A DNA stretch of 10,163 bases from Spirochaetota bacterium (GCA_017998475.1 JAGODA010000097.1:1-10163), one strand, 5' to 3'. Positions 1 through 7,090 are shown, counted from the first letter of the stretch. Numbers and translations are program-made. Notes: a model not told the origin generated them from the sequence alone.

Positions 1-38
1 CCTCGCTGTAAACCTGATTCGACCCGAAAGCGCGCTTC

Positions 39-95
39 ATTGGTCGACCAATCAACGGTGTAGTGTAGTATCACATAAAAATACTCTCTGGACAC
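39..95 (-). promoter_or_regulatory. Possible leftward promoter with 14-bp operator-like palindrome
   Basis: Positions 39-52 read ATTGGTCGACCAAT, a perfect 14-bp palindrome. On the minus strand it lies downstream of an extended -10-like element (TGTGATACT, the complement of 67-75). A poor -35-like hexamer (GTGTCC, complement of 90-95) sits 17 bp further upstream. The palindrome ends at an ATG (complement of 38-40) that opens a frame without a stop to the left edge, beginning MKRAFGSNQ; no Shine-Dalgarno precedes that ATG. A GCGAGG at the very edge could instead be the ribosome binding site of a gene starting off-window. The half-sites ATTGGT/ACCAAT resemble those of FadR-subfamily GntR regulators such as PdhR and LldR, but the spacer here is 2 bp rather than 3. 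A repressor site for a leftward gene is an inference; the palindrome itself is certain. Confidence 0.4.
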
Positions 96-156
96 CTCGC
101 AAGCACTTTTTTCGTTTTGCCCCATACACTCTATGCCTTTCCTGGTTGCCGACCAA

Positions 157-189
157 CGAAAGGGCCGGGGTACCGCCCCGGCCCTTTCG
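157..189 (-). terminator. Strong hairpin downstream of the nitronate monooxygenase-like gene
   Basis: A perfect 14-bp inverted repeat (arms 157-170 and 176-189, 5-base loop) begins 26 bp after the stop of the leftward gene at 216-1253. It is very GC-rich and should fold stably in RNA from either strand. No T-run follows on the minus strand (the next bases are TTGGTCGG), so it is not a canonical intrinsic terminator. It may end transcription inefficiently, stabilise the 3' end, or act with another factor. The position just after the gene supports a role in 3'-end formation. Confidence 0.6.
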
Positions 190-215
190 CGTTACCCGAC
201 CTCGTTCCTTCGCGA

Positions 216-1253
216 TCAGCCGATCATCGGGCCGACCTTCTTTTTTACGGCCTTCGCCTCGGAGACGATCCTGTCGACCACCTGCTTCACCGTGGGAGTA
301 TCGCCTATGAGGCCCGTCACCTGTCCCAGCGGCAGGACGCCCTTCTCGTTGTCGCCCTCGATGGTACCGGCCTTGAAGGCCTTGAAGCCGTTCGCCATGG
401 TCGCCATCTGGCGCGCTTTCCCGTAGCCCGAGAGCAGGATAGCGATGGCGAGCTTGAACCACGGGAAGCCGAGCGATTTCGCTATCTCGCGGGAGTTGAA
501 GGCCGCCGTTATGAGATTGAGCGGGCGCTTCGCCATTTTAAGGGCGATGTCGGACTTCATGAAGCGCGCGGGAAGCCCGTCGACCTTCGGGGTATAGATG
601 GTGTCGTATATCTGCTTCTCGATGCTCAGCTTTTTCATCCTGTCGTGGACCGGACTCTCCTTGGTGTTCATGAAACGGGTCCCCATGGAGATGCCCTCCG
701 CTCCGAGCGCGAGCGCCGCCGCCAGGCCTCTGCCGTCGGCGAATCCGCCCGCGGCGATGACGGGGATCTTCACCGCGTCCACGATGCTCGGTATGAGAAC
801 GAGCGAGGTGATGGCCCCGCCGTGCCCGGCCGCCTCGTGGCCGGTCACGATGAGCGCGTCGGCCCCGGCGCGTTCGGCGGCGAGGGCGTGCTTGTGAGTG
901 GTGACCGTCGCGACGACCTTGCCGCCGTAGGCGTGCACGGCCTGAGTGAGCCTGTCGCCCTTGCCGAGCGCGTAGTTGATGACGGGCACCTTTTCCTCGA
1001 TGAGCACCTGGGCGTTCCGCTCGGCCCCCGGGAAATAGAGCGTGACGTTCGCGGCGAAGGGTTTCTTCGTTAGGCGCTTTATCTCGCGGACGGCCTCGCG
1101 TGTCTCCTCCGCGGTCATAACGCCCGTGGCCAGAATGCCGAGTCCGCCGGCGTTACTGACCGCGGCGACGAGTTTCGGTACGCTGATCCAGCTCATGCCG
1201 GAGAGGATGATGGGGTACTGAATGCCGAATAATTTCGTGATGCGTGTTTTCAT
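216..1253 (-). CDS. Nitronate monooxygenase-like FMN-dependent TIM-barrel oxidoreductase
   Basis: This 345-residue protein matches the nitronate monooxygenase / 2-nitropropane dioxygenase / FabK-type family: cytoplasmic FMN enzymes with a TIM barrel. The N-terminal strand IQYPIILSGM (11-20) is followed by AAVSNAGGLGILATG (30-44), the usual first phosphate-side motif. TGHEAAGHGG (137-146) carries the His expected at the active site (H144). VIAAGGFADGRG (165-176) and GISMGTRFMNTKES (187-200) are the FMN phosphate-binding and following strands. Length is normal for the family. The ATG start is supported by AGAAGGAG ending 5 bases before it. It is transcribed alone, divergent from the ATC-hydrolase-like gene and followed by a strong hairpin. 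The usual EAGGH reads EAAGH here. Members include true nitronate oxidases and enoyl-ACP reductases, and many are uncharacterised; the substrate cannot be told, so I give no symbol. Confidence 0.9.
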   Translation of the reverse strand: MKTRITKLFGIQYPIILSGMSWISVPKLVAAVSNAGGLGILATGVMTAEETREAVREIKRLTKKPFAANVTLYFPGAERNAQVLIEEKVPVINYALGKGDRLTQAVHAYGGKVVATVTTHKHALAAERAGADALIVTGHEAAGHGGAITSLVLIPSIVDAVKIPVIAAGGFADGRGLAAALALGAEGISMGTRFMNTKESPVHDRMKKLSIEKQIYDTIYTPKVDGLPARFMKSDIALKMAKRPLNLITAAFNSREIAKSLGFPWFKLAIAILLSGYGKARQMATMANGFKAFKAGTIEGDNEKGVLPLGQVTGLIGDTPTVKQVVDRIVSEAKAVKKKVGPMIG

Positions 1254-1455
1254 GGCAGCTCCTTCTGGAGTAATTATGAATTCGTCGGACGGACACCCGC
1301 CGTCACGGGAACGTAGTATCCGCCGCTATGGATTATGAACAGCACTTTTCGGACCGCCGGTCTCTTTTTTAACACGGAGACGGCTTTCCGCGACCTTCAT
1401 CACCCCCTGTATTGTAATGGACAGGCGCGCGCCCGCGGTACAGAATCATCGTGCC

Positions 1456-1467
1456 GATCATTTGATC
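1456..1467. promoter_or_regulatory. Small palindrome GATCA-TT-TGATC before the ATC-hydrolase-like gene
   Basis: The arms GATCA (1456-1460) and TGATC (1463-1467) are perfect inverted repeats separated by two bases. They end just before the Shine-Dalgarno GGAGGG at 1471-1476. A -10-like hexamer, TGTAAT (1413-1418), lies about 40 bp upstream but has no recognisable -35. The palindrome is placed where a repressor could block this promoter or the ribosome, but a 12-bp repeat can occur by chance, so a function is only possible. Confidence 0.25.
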
Positions 1468-1481
1468 CCAGGAGGGCAGGT

Positions 1482-2048
1482 ATGAACGAACTCGAACGCG
1501 AGAAGTCCCGGGGACTCAGCTTCCCGTATCTTATCAAGGTGCTTTTCATGCGGCTGGGCGTCGGAAAACGCCACCAGACGCCGGGCTTCGGGCTTGCCGG
1601 CCAGCTTTTCGGTGTTGTCGCGAAACACGTTCTCGCCGAGCTGGGTCCCGAGCGGGGCGAGACGCTGCTTAAAGCCGCCGTCGAGGAGTTCGGCCGCGAG
1701 CGCGGAAAGCGCATCGCCGAAACGGTACGCTCGAAGGGCAAACCGCTCTCCCTGCGGAACTGGCTCATCTATACCGACATCGCGCCCGAGAATTTCGAGG
1801 CGCACCCCTCCTTTCCCGAGGGCGACCTGCGGGCGAAGGTCGGCAGGTGCTCGTTTTTCGGTGCGGCCGAACGCTGGGGCCTCGGCGAATACGCGAAGCT
1901 CTACTGCAAGTACGCCGACTACGCCATTCTGAACGGCTATAACCCGGACGTCACACTGAAGCTCGAACAGCGCCAGTGGTCCGGACGCGATCACTGCGTA
2001 TTCAGATATGTGATGAAAGAGGAAAACAGGGCGCGGGTCAGCAGGTGA
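1482..2048 (+). CDS. L-2-amino-thiazoline-4-carboxylate (ATC) hydrolase-family protein
   Basis: This 188-residue soluble protein resembles the ATC hydrolase family (Pfam ATC_hydrolase). The founding member opens the thiazoline ring of ATC on the bacterial route to L-cysteine. The family signature is in the C-terminal half: LGEYAKLYCKYADYAIL (134-150), NGYNPDVTLKLEQRQWSGRDHC (about 151-172) and a final FRYVM strand. C142, D146, H171 and C172 are the candidate functional residues. No signal peptide or membrane segment is seen. I chose the ATG at 1482 because AGGAGGGCAGGT directly precedes it; the frame is open upstream to 1335, but that part has no ribosome binding site and looks non-family. 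It is the only rightward gene, divergent from the NMO-like gene, and its last 11 bases overlap the end of the convergent pmbA gene. Most family members in genomes are uncharacterised, so actual ATC hydrolysis is unproven. Confidence 0.8.
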   Translation: MNELEREKSRGLSFPYLIKVLFMRLGVGKRHQTPGFGLAGQLFGVVAKHVLAELGPERGETLLKAAVEEFGRERGKRIAETVRSKGKPLSLRNWLIYTDIAPENFEAHPSFPEGDLRAKVGRCSFFGAAERWGLGEYAKLYCKYADYAILNGYNPDVTLKLEQRQWSGRDHCVFRYVMKEENRARVSR

Positions 2049-3333
2049 GATTCACCGACGGGAACAGGACGAACGGCACGAGCGCCGAGCCGTAGCGGAC
2101 CCTCTCGCGGCTGAAGACCGGCCCGGTCGAGAGGAGCTCGAAGAGGTTTCCGCCGAGCATGCAGTCCTTCACCCTGCCGGATATCTCGCCGTTTTCCAGC
2201 GCGTAGGCGAGATCCAGGTTCGCCTTGAACTCGCCGGTCAGCGTGTTCGATTGCCCAAGGCCGATGAACTGGTCTAGGAGAACGCCGCCGCGGAGTCCGG
2301 CCACGAGCGACTCGAAATCGTCGCTGCCGCCTTCCACGGCCACGGTGCTCAGCGAGGTCCCGGGAAGCGAGGCATGACCCCGCGAGCCGTTTCCCGAGGG
2401 CTTCACTCCCAGGCGTGCGGCGTATTTAAGATTGCTTACCCATTCCGTGATCACGCCGCGGTCTATGATCTTTTTCGTCCGCGCGGGGACTCCCTCGTCG
2501 TCGAAGGGATAACTGTACACCGAACCGTCCGCCAGCGGATCGTCGGAGAGGGTGAATCCTTCGCTGAAGACGCGGCTTCCCAGTTTGCCGGCGAAGGGGG
2601 AGATGCCCTTGAAGACCGAACGCGCCGCGATTCCCGACGACACGATCCCGAGGAGTGAGGCGAAGGCCTTGGGTGTGCAGACAACCGGTACCGGGCCGGC
2701 CGTAACGTTCCTTCGTGTCCGCGCGCGCTCGAGTTTCCACAACAGCCTCGTGACGGCCTCCTCGTACGCTACGGGCGCTGTCGACGACGCGCCCTCGCTC
2801 ACGCTCAGGCGGACACCGTCGGCGGACACCATCGTCGCCGTAATGCCGACGCCGAAGGATGAGTGGCGATACGACCCGTCGAAGCCCTTGGAGTTGATGA
2901 TGCGCCGCTCGCCCGAACCGAAGGATATGCCCAGGTCCACCTGCGCCTCGGGAAATGACTCAATGACGCGCGCTATGGCCTGCTCGGCGCCCGACAGAAC
3001 CGGGCCCTCGTCCAGCTCCTCGAGCTTGCCCGAATCGCACTTCACCGACGGAAGCTCCGCCGCGGCGGGAAGCTCGTAATCTTCAACATCACCGTAGGGC
3101 GCTATCTCGATCGCCCGCCGCATGGCGCGCTCCACCCCCTCGTCACCGCCGGAGTAGGAGAAACCGACCCGGCCGTCAACGTTTACGCGCACACCGCTTC
3201 CGCTCGACTCCTTTTCCGCGACCGAATAGAGCCTGTTGTTGCGGTATGAAACGGTCACGCTTCTGCCCGCGACCCCGATGACATCATACCAGCGGCATCG
3301 CGCGCACAGGGAGGCGGGCGGTTCGATCCTCAT
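2038..3333 (-). CDS. pmbA: PmbA/TldE-type subunit of TldD/TldE peptidase
   Basis: This 431-residue protein belongs to the PmbA/TldE half of the TldD/PmbA family. In Escherichia coli TldE pairs with TldD to degrade flexible peptides and to remove the microcin B17 leader; TldE itself has no zinc site. That fits here, as no HExxxH motif is present. Family hallmarks are KGISPFAGKLGSRVFS (242-257), the DDP and YPFDDEGVPARTKKIIDRGV blocks (264-294) and the C-terminal TGEFKANLDLAYALENGEI / GGNLFELL blocks (about 367-401). An N-terminal CARC pair (C10, C13) is visible and of unknown meaning. Its ATG overlaps the tldD stop by ATGA (3330-3333), which implies translational coupling and one complex. Length is close to usual. 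Its stop lies inside the convergent ATC-hydrolase-like gene, with no clear terminator between them. The family assignment is secure; the natural peptide substrate is not visible. Confidence 0.93.
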   Translation of the reverse strand: MRIEPPASLCARCRWYDVIGVAGRSVTVSYRNNRLYSVAEKESSGSGVRVNVDGRVGFSYSGGDEGVERAMRRAIEIAPYGDVEDYELPAAAELPSVKCDSGKLEELDEGPVLSGAEQAIARVIESFPEAQVDLGISFGSGERRIINSKGFDGSYRHSSFGVGITATMVSADGVRLSVSEGASSTAPVAYEEAVTRLLWKLERARTRRNVTAGPVPVVCTPKAFASLLGIVSSGIAARSVFKGISPFAGKLGSRVFSEGFTLSDDPLADGSVYSYPFDDEGVPARTKKIIDRGVITEWVSNLKYAARLGVKPSGNGSRGHASLPGTSLSTVAVEGGSDDFESLVAGLRGGVLLDQFIGLGQSNTLTGEFKANLDLAYALENGEISGRVKDCMLGGNLFELLSTGPVFSRERVRYGSALVPFVLFPSVNLTC

Positions 3334-4724
3334 TTTTTCCTCCCGCCTATCAGCACGTTTCGCACGAGGAGATGCGGCCCGCCGAACGAGACCGGAAGGG
3401 GCGACTGTCCCTTTTTACCGCAGCCGCCGAGCCCGCCGAACATCGCGCGGTCCCCGCCGATCATGGCGATATCGGCGAGGGTCTGGAAGGTGTTGCCGGA
3501 AAGCATTACGTCGCGGTAGAGCCTGCCGGGTCTGCCGTTTTTTATTTCGCGGCCGTACCCGGCCGAGAAGGTGAACATCTCCAGGTTGGTCTGCCCGCCC
3601 AGCGCGTCGGCCACGTACAGGCCGCCCTCGGCCGCCGCGAGCATCTCGTCGAGGCCGTCGGTTCCGTTCGCTATGTAGGTGTTCGTCATGCGCACGATGG
3701 GCTGTGCCGTGGCCGAAATGGCGCGCGCATTGCCGCTCGGCTCCTCGCCCATGCGGTACGCCGTCTCGCGCGAGTGCAGGTGCGCCTCCAGCACACCGTT
3801 CCTCACAAGGTACGCGGGACCGGGCACGATCCCCTCATCGTCGACCGGGACAAAGCCGGCAAGTCCTTCAATGGATCCGTCGTCTATGATCGTGAGGCTG
3901 TCGCTCCCCACCCGGCGCCCCTTTCTCATCAGCTCCATCATCCGGCCGTTTTCGTATATGAAATCGGCTTCCGAGAGATGGCCGAAGGCCTCGTGGATGA
4001 ACACTCCCGCCAGGTGAGGGTCGATGACCACGTCATAGGTCCCACCGGGCACGGGCTCCGCGGCAAGCAGGTCGACGGCCATTCCGGCGGCGCGTTCCGC
4101 CATTTCCTCGCGCCCCCGGGCCAGCTCGAACCCGCCGTAACCCGCCGCCGATTCCGAGTACGGCTGTATGAGCGTTCCGTCCTTCGCTATGGCGGACAGC
4201 GACACGCCGCAGAACGAGCGGTCGTACGACACGGCCGTTCCCTCGGTATTGCCGTACAGAAGCATCGAGCGCGAATCGCGATACATCGCGCGGGTGGTCT
4301 GCACCGATGAAGGGGACCTCAGGATTTCGTTATAGCGGCGGATGAGCTCGTACTTCTCATCGAACGGCACATCGACGCAGGGGACCACCGTATTCGTCGC
4401 GTACCTCACCCGCACGGGCTTCGCGCGGAAAAGCCCCGGAGATGTGCCGGCAAGCCGCGCGGATCGGCGGAGCAGGGATTCCGCGCGCGATGGTATTTCT
4501 GACAGGTCGCTGAACGAGCAGAAGGACCACGCGCCGCGGTTGAATACGCGCAGCGACCCTCCGCGCGACTCGCCTGAGGAAATGCTTTCCACCTCGTCCC
4601 CGGAAAGCGCTATTGAAGTCGATTCTCCCATCGAGACGCGCGCCTCGGCGTAGTCACAGGGGAGCGATTCGAGCAGCTTCCCGAGCTGGGGGAGAAGGTC
4701 CCCTGCGGTGTCACGCGTCGTCAT
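3330..4724 (-). CDS. tldD: TldD-type zinc metallopeptidase subunit
   Basis: This 464-residue protein is the catalytic partner in the TldD/TldE peptidase. The metal motif HEAFGH (244-249, HExxxH) sits in the context GVFIHEAFGHLSEAD. The third ligand expected for the family is the cysteine in GCGKKGQSP (C435). Both sites are intact, so the enzyme should be active. The N-terminal half has the typical YAEARVSMGE start (25-34) and a SGDEVESISSGESRGGSLRVF region (41-61). The central DGSIEGLAGFVPVDDEG segment (282-298) and the GNARA and NTYI blocks (331-352) follow. The HEAFGHLSEAD wording differs from the HEAVGHGLEGD of E. coli TldD. The gene starts 15 bases after the TetR stop with only a weak GGTCCGGG upstream, suggesting coupling to the regulator's translation; it overlaps pmbA by 4 bases. 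In known systems it trims ribosomal peptides or unfolded small proteins in the cytoplasm. Confidence 0.95.
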   Translation of the reverse strand: MTTRDTAGDLLPQLGKLLESLPCDYAEARVSMGESTSIALSGDEVESISSGESRGGSLRVFNRGAWSFCSFSDLSEIPSRAESLLRRSARLAGTSPGLFRAKPVRVRYATNTVVPCVDVPFDEKYELIRRYNEILRSPSSVQTTRAMYRDSRSMLLYGNTEGTAVSYDRSFCGVSLSAIAKDGTLIQPYSESAAGYGGFELARGREEMAERAAGMAVDLLAAEPVPGGTYDVVIDPHLAGVFIHEAFGHLSEADFIYENGRMMELMRKGRRVGSDSLTIIDDGSIEGLAGFVPVDDEGIVPGPAYLVRNGVLEAHLHSRETAYRMGEEPSGNARAISATAQPIVRMTNTYIANGTDGLDEMLAAAEGGLYVADALGGQTNLEMFTFSAGYGREIKNGRPGRLYRDVMLSGNTFQTLADIAMIGGDRAMFGGLGGCGKKGQSPLPVSFGGPHLLVRNVLIGGRKK

Positions 4725-4739
4725 GCCGTGAACCCGGAC

Positions 4740-5396
4740 CTATTTCAGGCCGATAAGGCGGTCGGGGGACGGACCGCCGCAGGCGAGGCCGGCGATGAAG
4801 CACTCGACGCTGTACCGGTAAAGGGCGTCGAAATCCTCGCCGCGCAGGATGGTGTCGCGAAGCTTCCGGAACTGTATGAGGCCGTGGATGGTGGCCCACA
4901 TCACGACGGCGCAGCGTTTGGGGTTCGCCGCCTCGAACACGCCTTCGCTCACACCGCGCTCGATCACCTCGACGACAAGGGAGAGGATGCGGTTTCCGTG
5001 GTGGTCTATCTCGGTTTTAAGGTGAGGGGGAAAGATGACGTCGGACGGCGAAAGAAAATAATTGATGACGTCGAAGTACTTCTTGTTCTCGATGCTGAAA
5101 CTGTTGTAGACGCGGGCGATGGCACGGAGCGCGTCCGCGGGTTCCGAGGTCTGTTTGATCGCCTCCTCCATCTCCTCGTGCATGAGGTCGAGTATCTCCT
5201 CCTGGAGGGTGGCGAATATCTCTTCCTTGCTCTCAAAATACAGGTATATCGTGCCGACGCTCAGCTCGGCGAGCTTCGCGATCTGCTGCACCGATACCGC
5301 GAACACTCCGTATTTCAGTACGAGAGACCGCGCGGCGTCGAGTATCTGCAGCCTGCGCTGCTCCTTTTCCCTTGTACGTCGTTCCTGAAGGCCCAT
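4740..5396 (-). CDS. TetR/AcrR-family transcriptional regulator
   Basis: This 218-residue protein has an N-terminal TetR helix-turn-helix. A basic leader (5-15) is followed by ILDAARSLVLKYGVFAVSVQQIAKLAELSVGTIYLYFESKEEIF (about 18-61), with the recognition helix and the conserved YLYF.SKEE end (51-59). The C-terminal part (about 65-218) is helical and should form the ligand-binding and dimerisation domain; it contains the common MWATIHGLIQFRKL stretch. I chose the ATG at 5396; a TTG one codon upstream (5399) is also possible, and the only ribosome-binding-like sequence is a weak GGGCGG. It is the first gene of an operon with tldD (15-base gap) and pmbA, so it probably controls them and itself. 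A palindrome overlapping its putative -35 is a candidate operator. The ligand cannot be told from sequence. Confidence 0.93.
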   Translation of the reverse strand: MGLQERRTREKEQRRLQILDAARSLVLKYGVFAVSVQQIAKLAELSVGTIYLYFESKEEIFATLQEEILDLMHEEMEEAIKQTSEPADALRAIARVYNSFSIENKKYFDVINYFLSPSDVIFPPHLKTEIDHHGNRILSLVVEVIERGVSEGVFEAANPKRCAVVMWATIHGLIQFRKLRDTILRGEDFDALYRYSVECFIAGLACGGPSPDRLIGLK

Positions 5397-5451
5397 CAAA
5401 CCGCCCGTTTATTCGTTCTACGGGTGGAGGTTCGCCCCGTCCCCGCACGTT

Positions 5452-5484
5452 CAAATAACACCATTGGCGGACATTTGTAAAATG
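5452..5484 (-). promoter_or_regulatory. Candidate promoter and operator of the tetR-tldD-pmbA operon
   Basis: On the minus strand, TTTACA (complement of 5476-5481; 5 of 6 with the sigma-70 -35) is followed after 18 bp by TATTTG (complement of 5452-5457; 3 of 6 with the -10). The -35 lies within the perfect inverted repeat CATTT-GTA-AAATG (5472-5484), so a dimer bound there would cover the promoter. The region is AT-rich compared with its surroundings. Autoregulation by the TetR protein is an inference from position; the -10 is weak. Confidence 0.4.
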
Positions 5485-5502
5485 ATTTTTGGCCGAATAC
5501 CG

Positions 5503-7059
5503 TTAAAAAGACGTCACTTTGCCTTTCAGGGTTTCGGCGACCCCGGCCAGTGAGCGCGCTCCGTCGGCGATCTGTCCCGCCCCGTCGGCGTTCGACTGGG
5601 CGATCTCGTTGATGATCGATATCGAGCGCGTGATCTCCGAGGCCGCGACCTTCTGCTCTTCCGCCGCAGTTCGTATCTCGTCGGAGACCGCCCGCAGAGA
5701 TTCGGCGTCCTTCTCCACGCGGCCGCTCGTCTGGACCTGCCGGGCGAGATACTCCAGAATGTCGCCCATCCGCGCGCCTATACCCTCGATTCCGCTGACG
5801 ATGCCGTTCATGAGCGCCATGACGTCCTCGGCGTTCGCTATTCCCTTGCCGATCTCGCGCTCGTTCATCCCGATCAGGGTGGATATCTCCTTTATGCTCG
5901 AGGCCGTGCGGTCCGCGAGTTTCGAGATCTCGTCGGCCACAACGGCGAATCCCCTGCCGGCGTCGCCGGCCCTGGCCGCCTCGATCGCCGCGTTAAGCGA
6001 GAGAAGGTTGATCTGGTCAGCTATATCGTTGATGATGCCGATGATGCCGTTCATGTCGCGCGAGCTCTTCATGATGTTTTTCATCCCCTCGCTCATCGCG
6101 GAAAGAGAGCGGCCTCCCTCCGCGCTCCTGCCCGATATCTCTCCGGCGTGACCGGCCGATTCCCGTATGCGCTCGCTCATCTCGGCGACGGTGCCGGAGA
6201 GCTCGCGGATGCCCGAGAGCAGGTTCGCCACCATGGCGTACTGCCTTCCGACCCCCTCGGCCACGTTCTCCACCCCCGCCGAGATCTCCTCGATGGTCGA
6301 GGTGATCTCCTCGGCGGAGGCCGCCTGCGACTGCGCGTTGTCCGAGAACGAGGAAGCGGTCGCCGACATCCTCTCCGACGATTCGGCCAGCGAGGAGGCG
6401 ATGTCCTGCACGGAGCGCAGCAGCGAATCGGTGGTCTCGCACTGCCGCCGGTTTTTGTCGGCCTCGTCGACGGCGTAGCGGTTGCTCGTCTCGTGGATCC
6501 TCACCGTGATGTAGGACAGAACCGCGGTAAGGAGAGCGGCGAATATATAGTCGCCCACCATCCCCCGCTCGACCTGCCGGTACACCTCGTCCAGCATCGG
6601 CATCACCCTTATATACGACACGATACCGGCGGCGATGAAGAAGACGCTGATCCCGATAACCATCGCCATCCGGCAGAAGAGCGCAGCGAAAACGATTATG
6701 GTGGACATGTAGAAATAGTTGCTCATGTGGTCCGCGTTGCGGAAGCTGTGCGCGTTGAACCCCATCCCGACGATCCCAAGGGCCGTGCACACCGCCACGA
6801 TGTTCGCCGCCGCGTTATATCTCCCCTTTCGTATAAGCACGAGGCTCAGCACGGTCACCAGGGCCACCGAGACAAGGACCGCGTTCATCAGACTGAATAT
6901 ACCCCGGTCCTGGATTGTATTGAGCGCGATGATCGCCGGCGGCATGAGTCCGAAAAGGACAAGGTTGAAATACACCAGCAGCCGTACCTTCTGCCTCAGC
7001 AAAAACGAACCCGATTCCGGATATCCGTGAAGAAAATAGCCTATCAAACCCTTTCCCAT
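5503..7059 (-). CDS. Methyl-accepting chemotaxis protein with six-helix membrane sensor
   Basis: This 518-residue chemoreceptor has two parts. The first 190 residues contain about six hydrophobic helices (near 27-47, 57-76, 84-101, 114-130, 132-150 and 169-187) joined by short loops, with no large periplasmic sensor. The rest is the cytoplasmic signalling coiled coil, ending in the CheA/CheW-binding tip IADQINLLSLNAAIEAARAG (346-365) and GRGFAVVADEISKLADRT (368-385). I see no HAMP domain and no CheR-tethering pentapeptide at the C-terminus. It should signal through CheA/CheW to the flagellar motor or another output, sensing a membrane-soluble cue or the state of a partner membrane protein. 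The ATG at 7059 is preferred over the GTG at 7065, because GCGAGG lies 6 bases before the ATG but touches the GTG. It is the last of four leftward genes, 47 bases after the dehydrogenase, with no clear terminator after it. Confidence 0.95.
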   Translation of the reverse strand: MGKGLIGYFLHGYPESGSFLLRQKVRLLVYFNLVLFGLMPPAIIALNTIQDRGIFSLMNAVLVSVALVTVLSLVLIRKGRYNAAANIVAVCTALGIVGMGFNAHSFRNADHMSNYFYMSTIIVFAALFCRMAMVIGISVFFIAAGIVSYIRVMPMLDEVYRQVERGMVGDYIFAALLTAVLSYITVRIHETSNRYAVDEADKNRRQCETTDSLLRSVQDIASSLAESSERMSATASSFSDNAQSQAASAEEITSTIEEISAGVENVAEGVGRQYAMVANLLSGIRELSGTVAEMSERIRESAGHAGEISGRSAEGGRSLSAMSEGMKNIMKSSRDMNGIIGIINDIADQINLLSLNAAIEAARAGDAGRGFAVVADEISKLADRTASSIKEISTLIGMNEREIGKGIANAEDVMALMNGIVSGIEGIGARMGDILEYLARQVQTSGRVEKDAESLRAVSDEIRTAAEEQKVAASEITRSISIINEIAQSNADGAGQIADGARSLAGVAETLKGKVTSF

Positions 7060-7090
7060 AACCACCCTCGCGCGTGTCTCTATTCGTCTT

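Noticed and set aside
145..157. Second copy of the left-edge palindrome (GTTGCCGACCAAC)
   Set aside because: Only the CGACCAA half is shared, the other half is shorter and mismatched, and it abuts the hairpin at 157-189.
117..1073. 318-codon plus-strand frame opposite the NMO-like gene
   Set aside because: It overlaps a gene with full FMN-binding motifs and is Arg/Gly/Asp-rich without a family signature, so it is a shadow frame.
1288..1304. Small hairpin GACGG/CCGTC in the leader of the NMO-like gene
   Set aside because: A 5-bp stem in GC-rich DNA is expected by chance and has no riboswitch-like surroundings.
1273..1339. Repeated 8-mer ATTATGAA (1273-1280 and 1332-1339) in the divergent intergenic region
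   Set aside because: It is too short and has only two copies; chance is likely and no regulator is implied.
1335..1481. N-terminal extension of the ATC-hydrolase-like protein to an ATG at 1335
   Set aside because: No ribosome binding site precedes 1335, the extra 49 residues look unlike the family, and AGGAGGGCAGGT directly precedes the ATG at 1482.
3372..4310. 312-codon plus-strand frame opposite tldD
   Set aside because: It is antisense to a well-conserved tldD and has low-complexity GC-driven composition without motifs.
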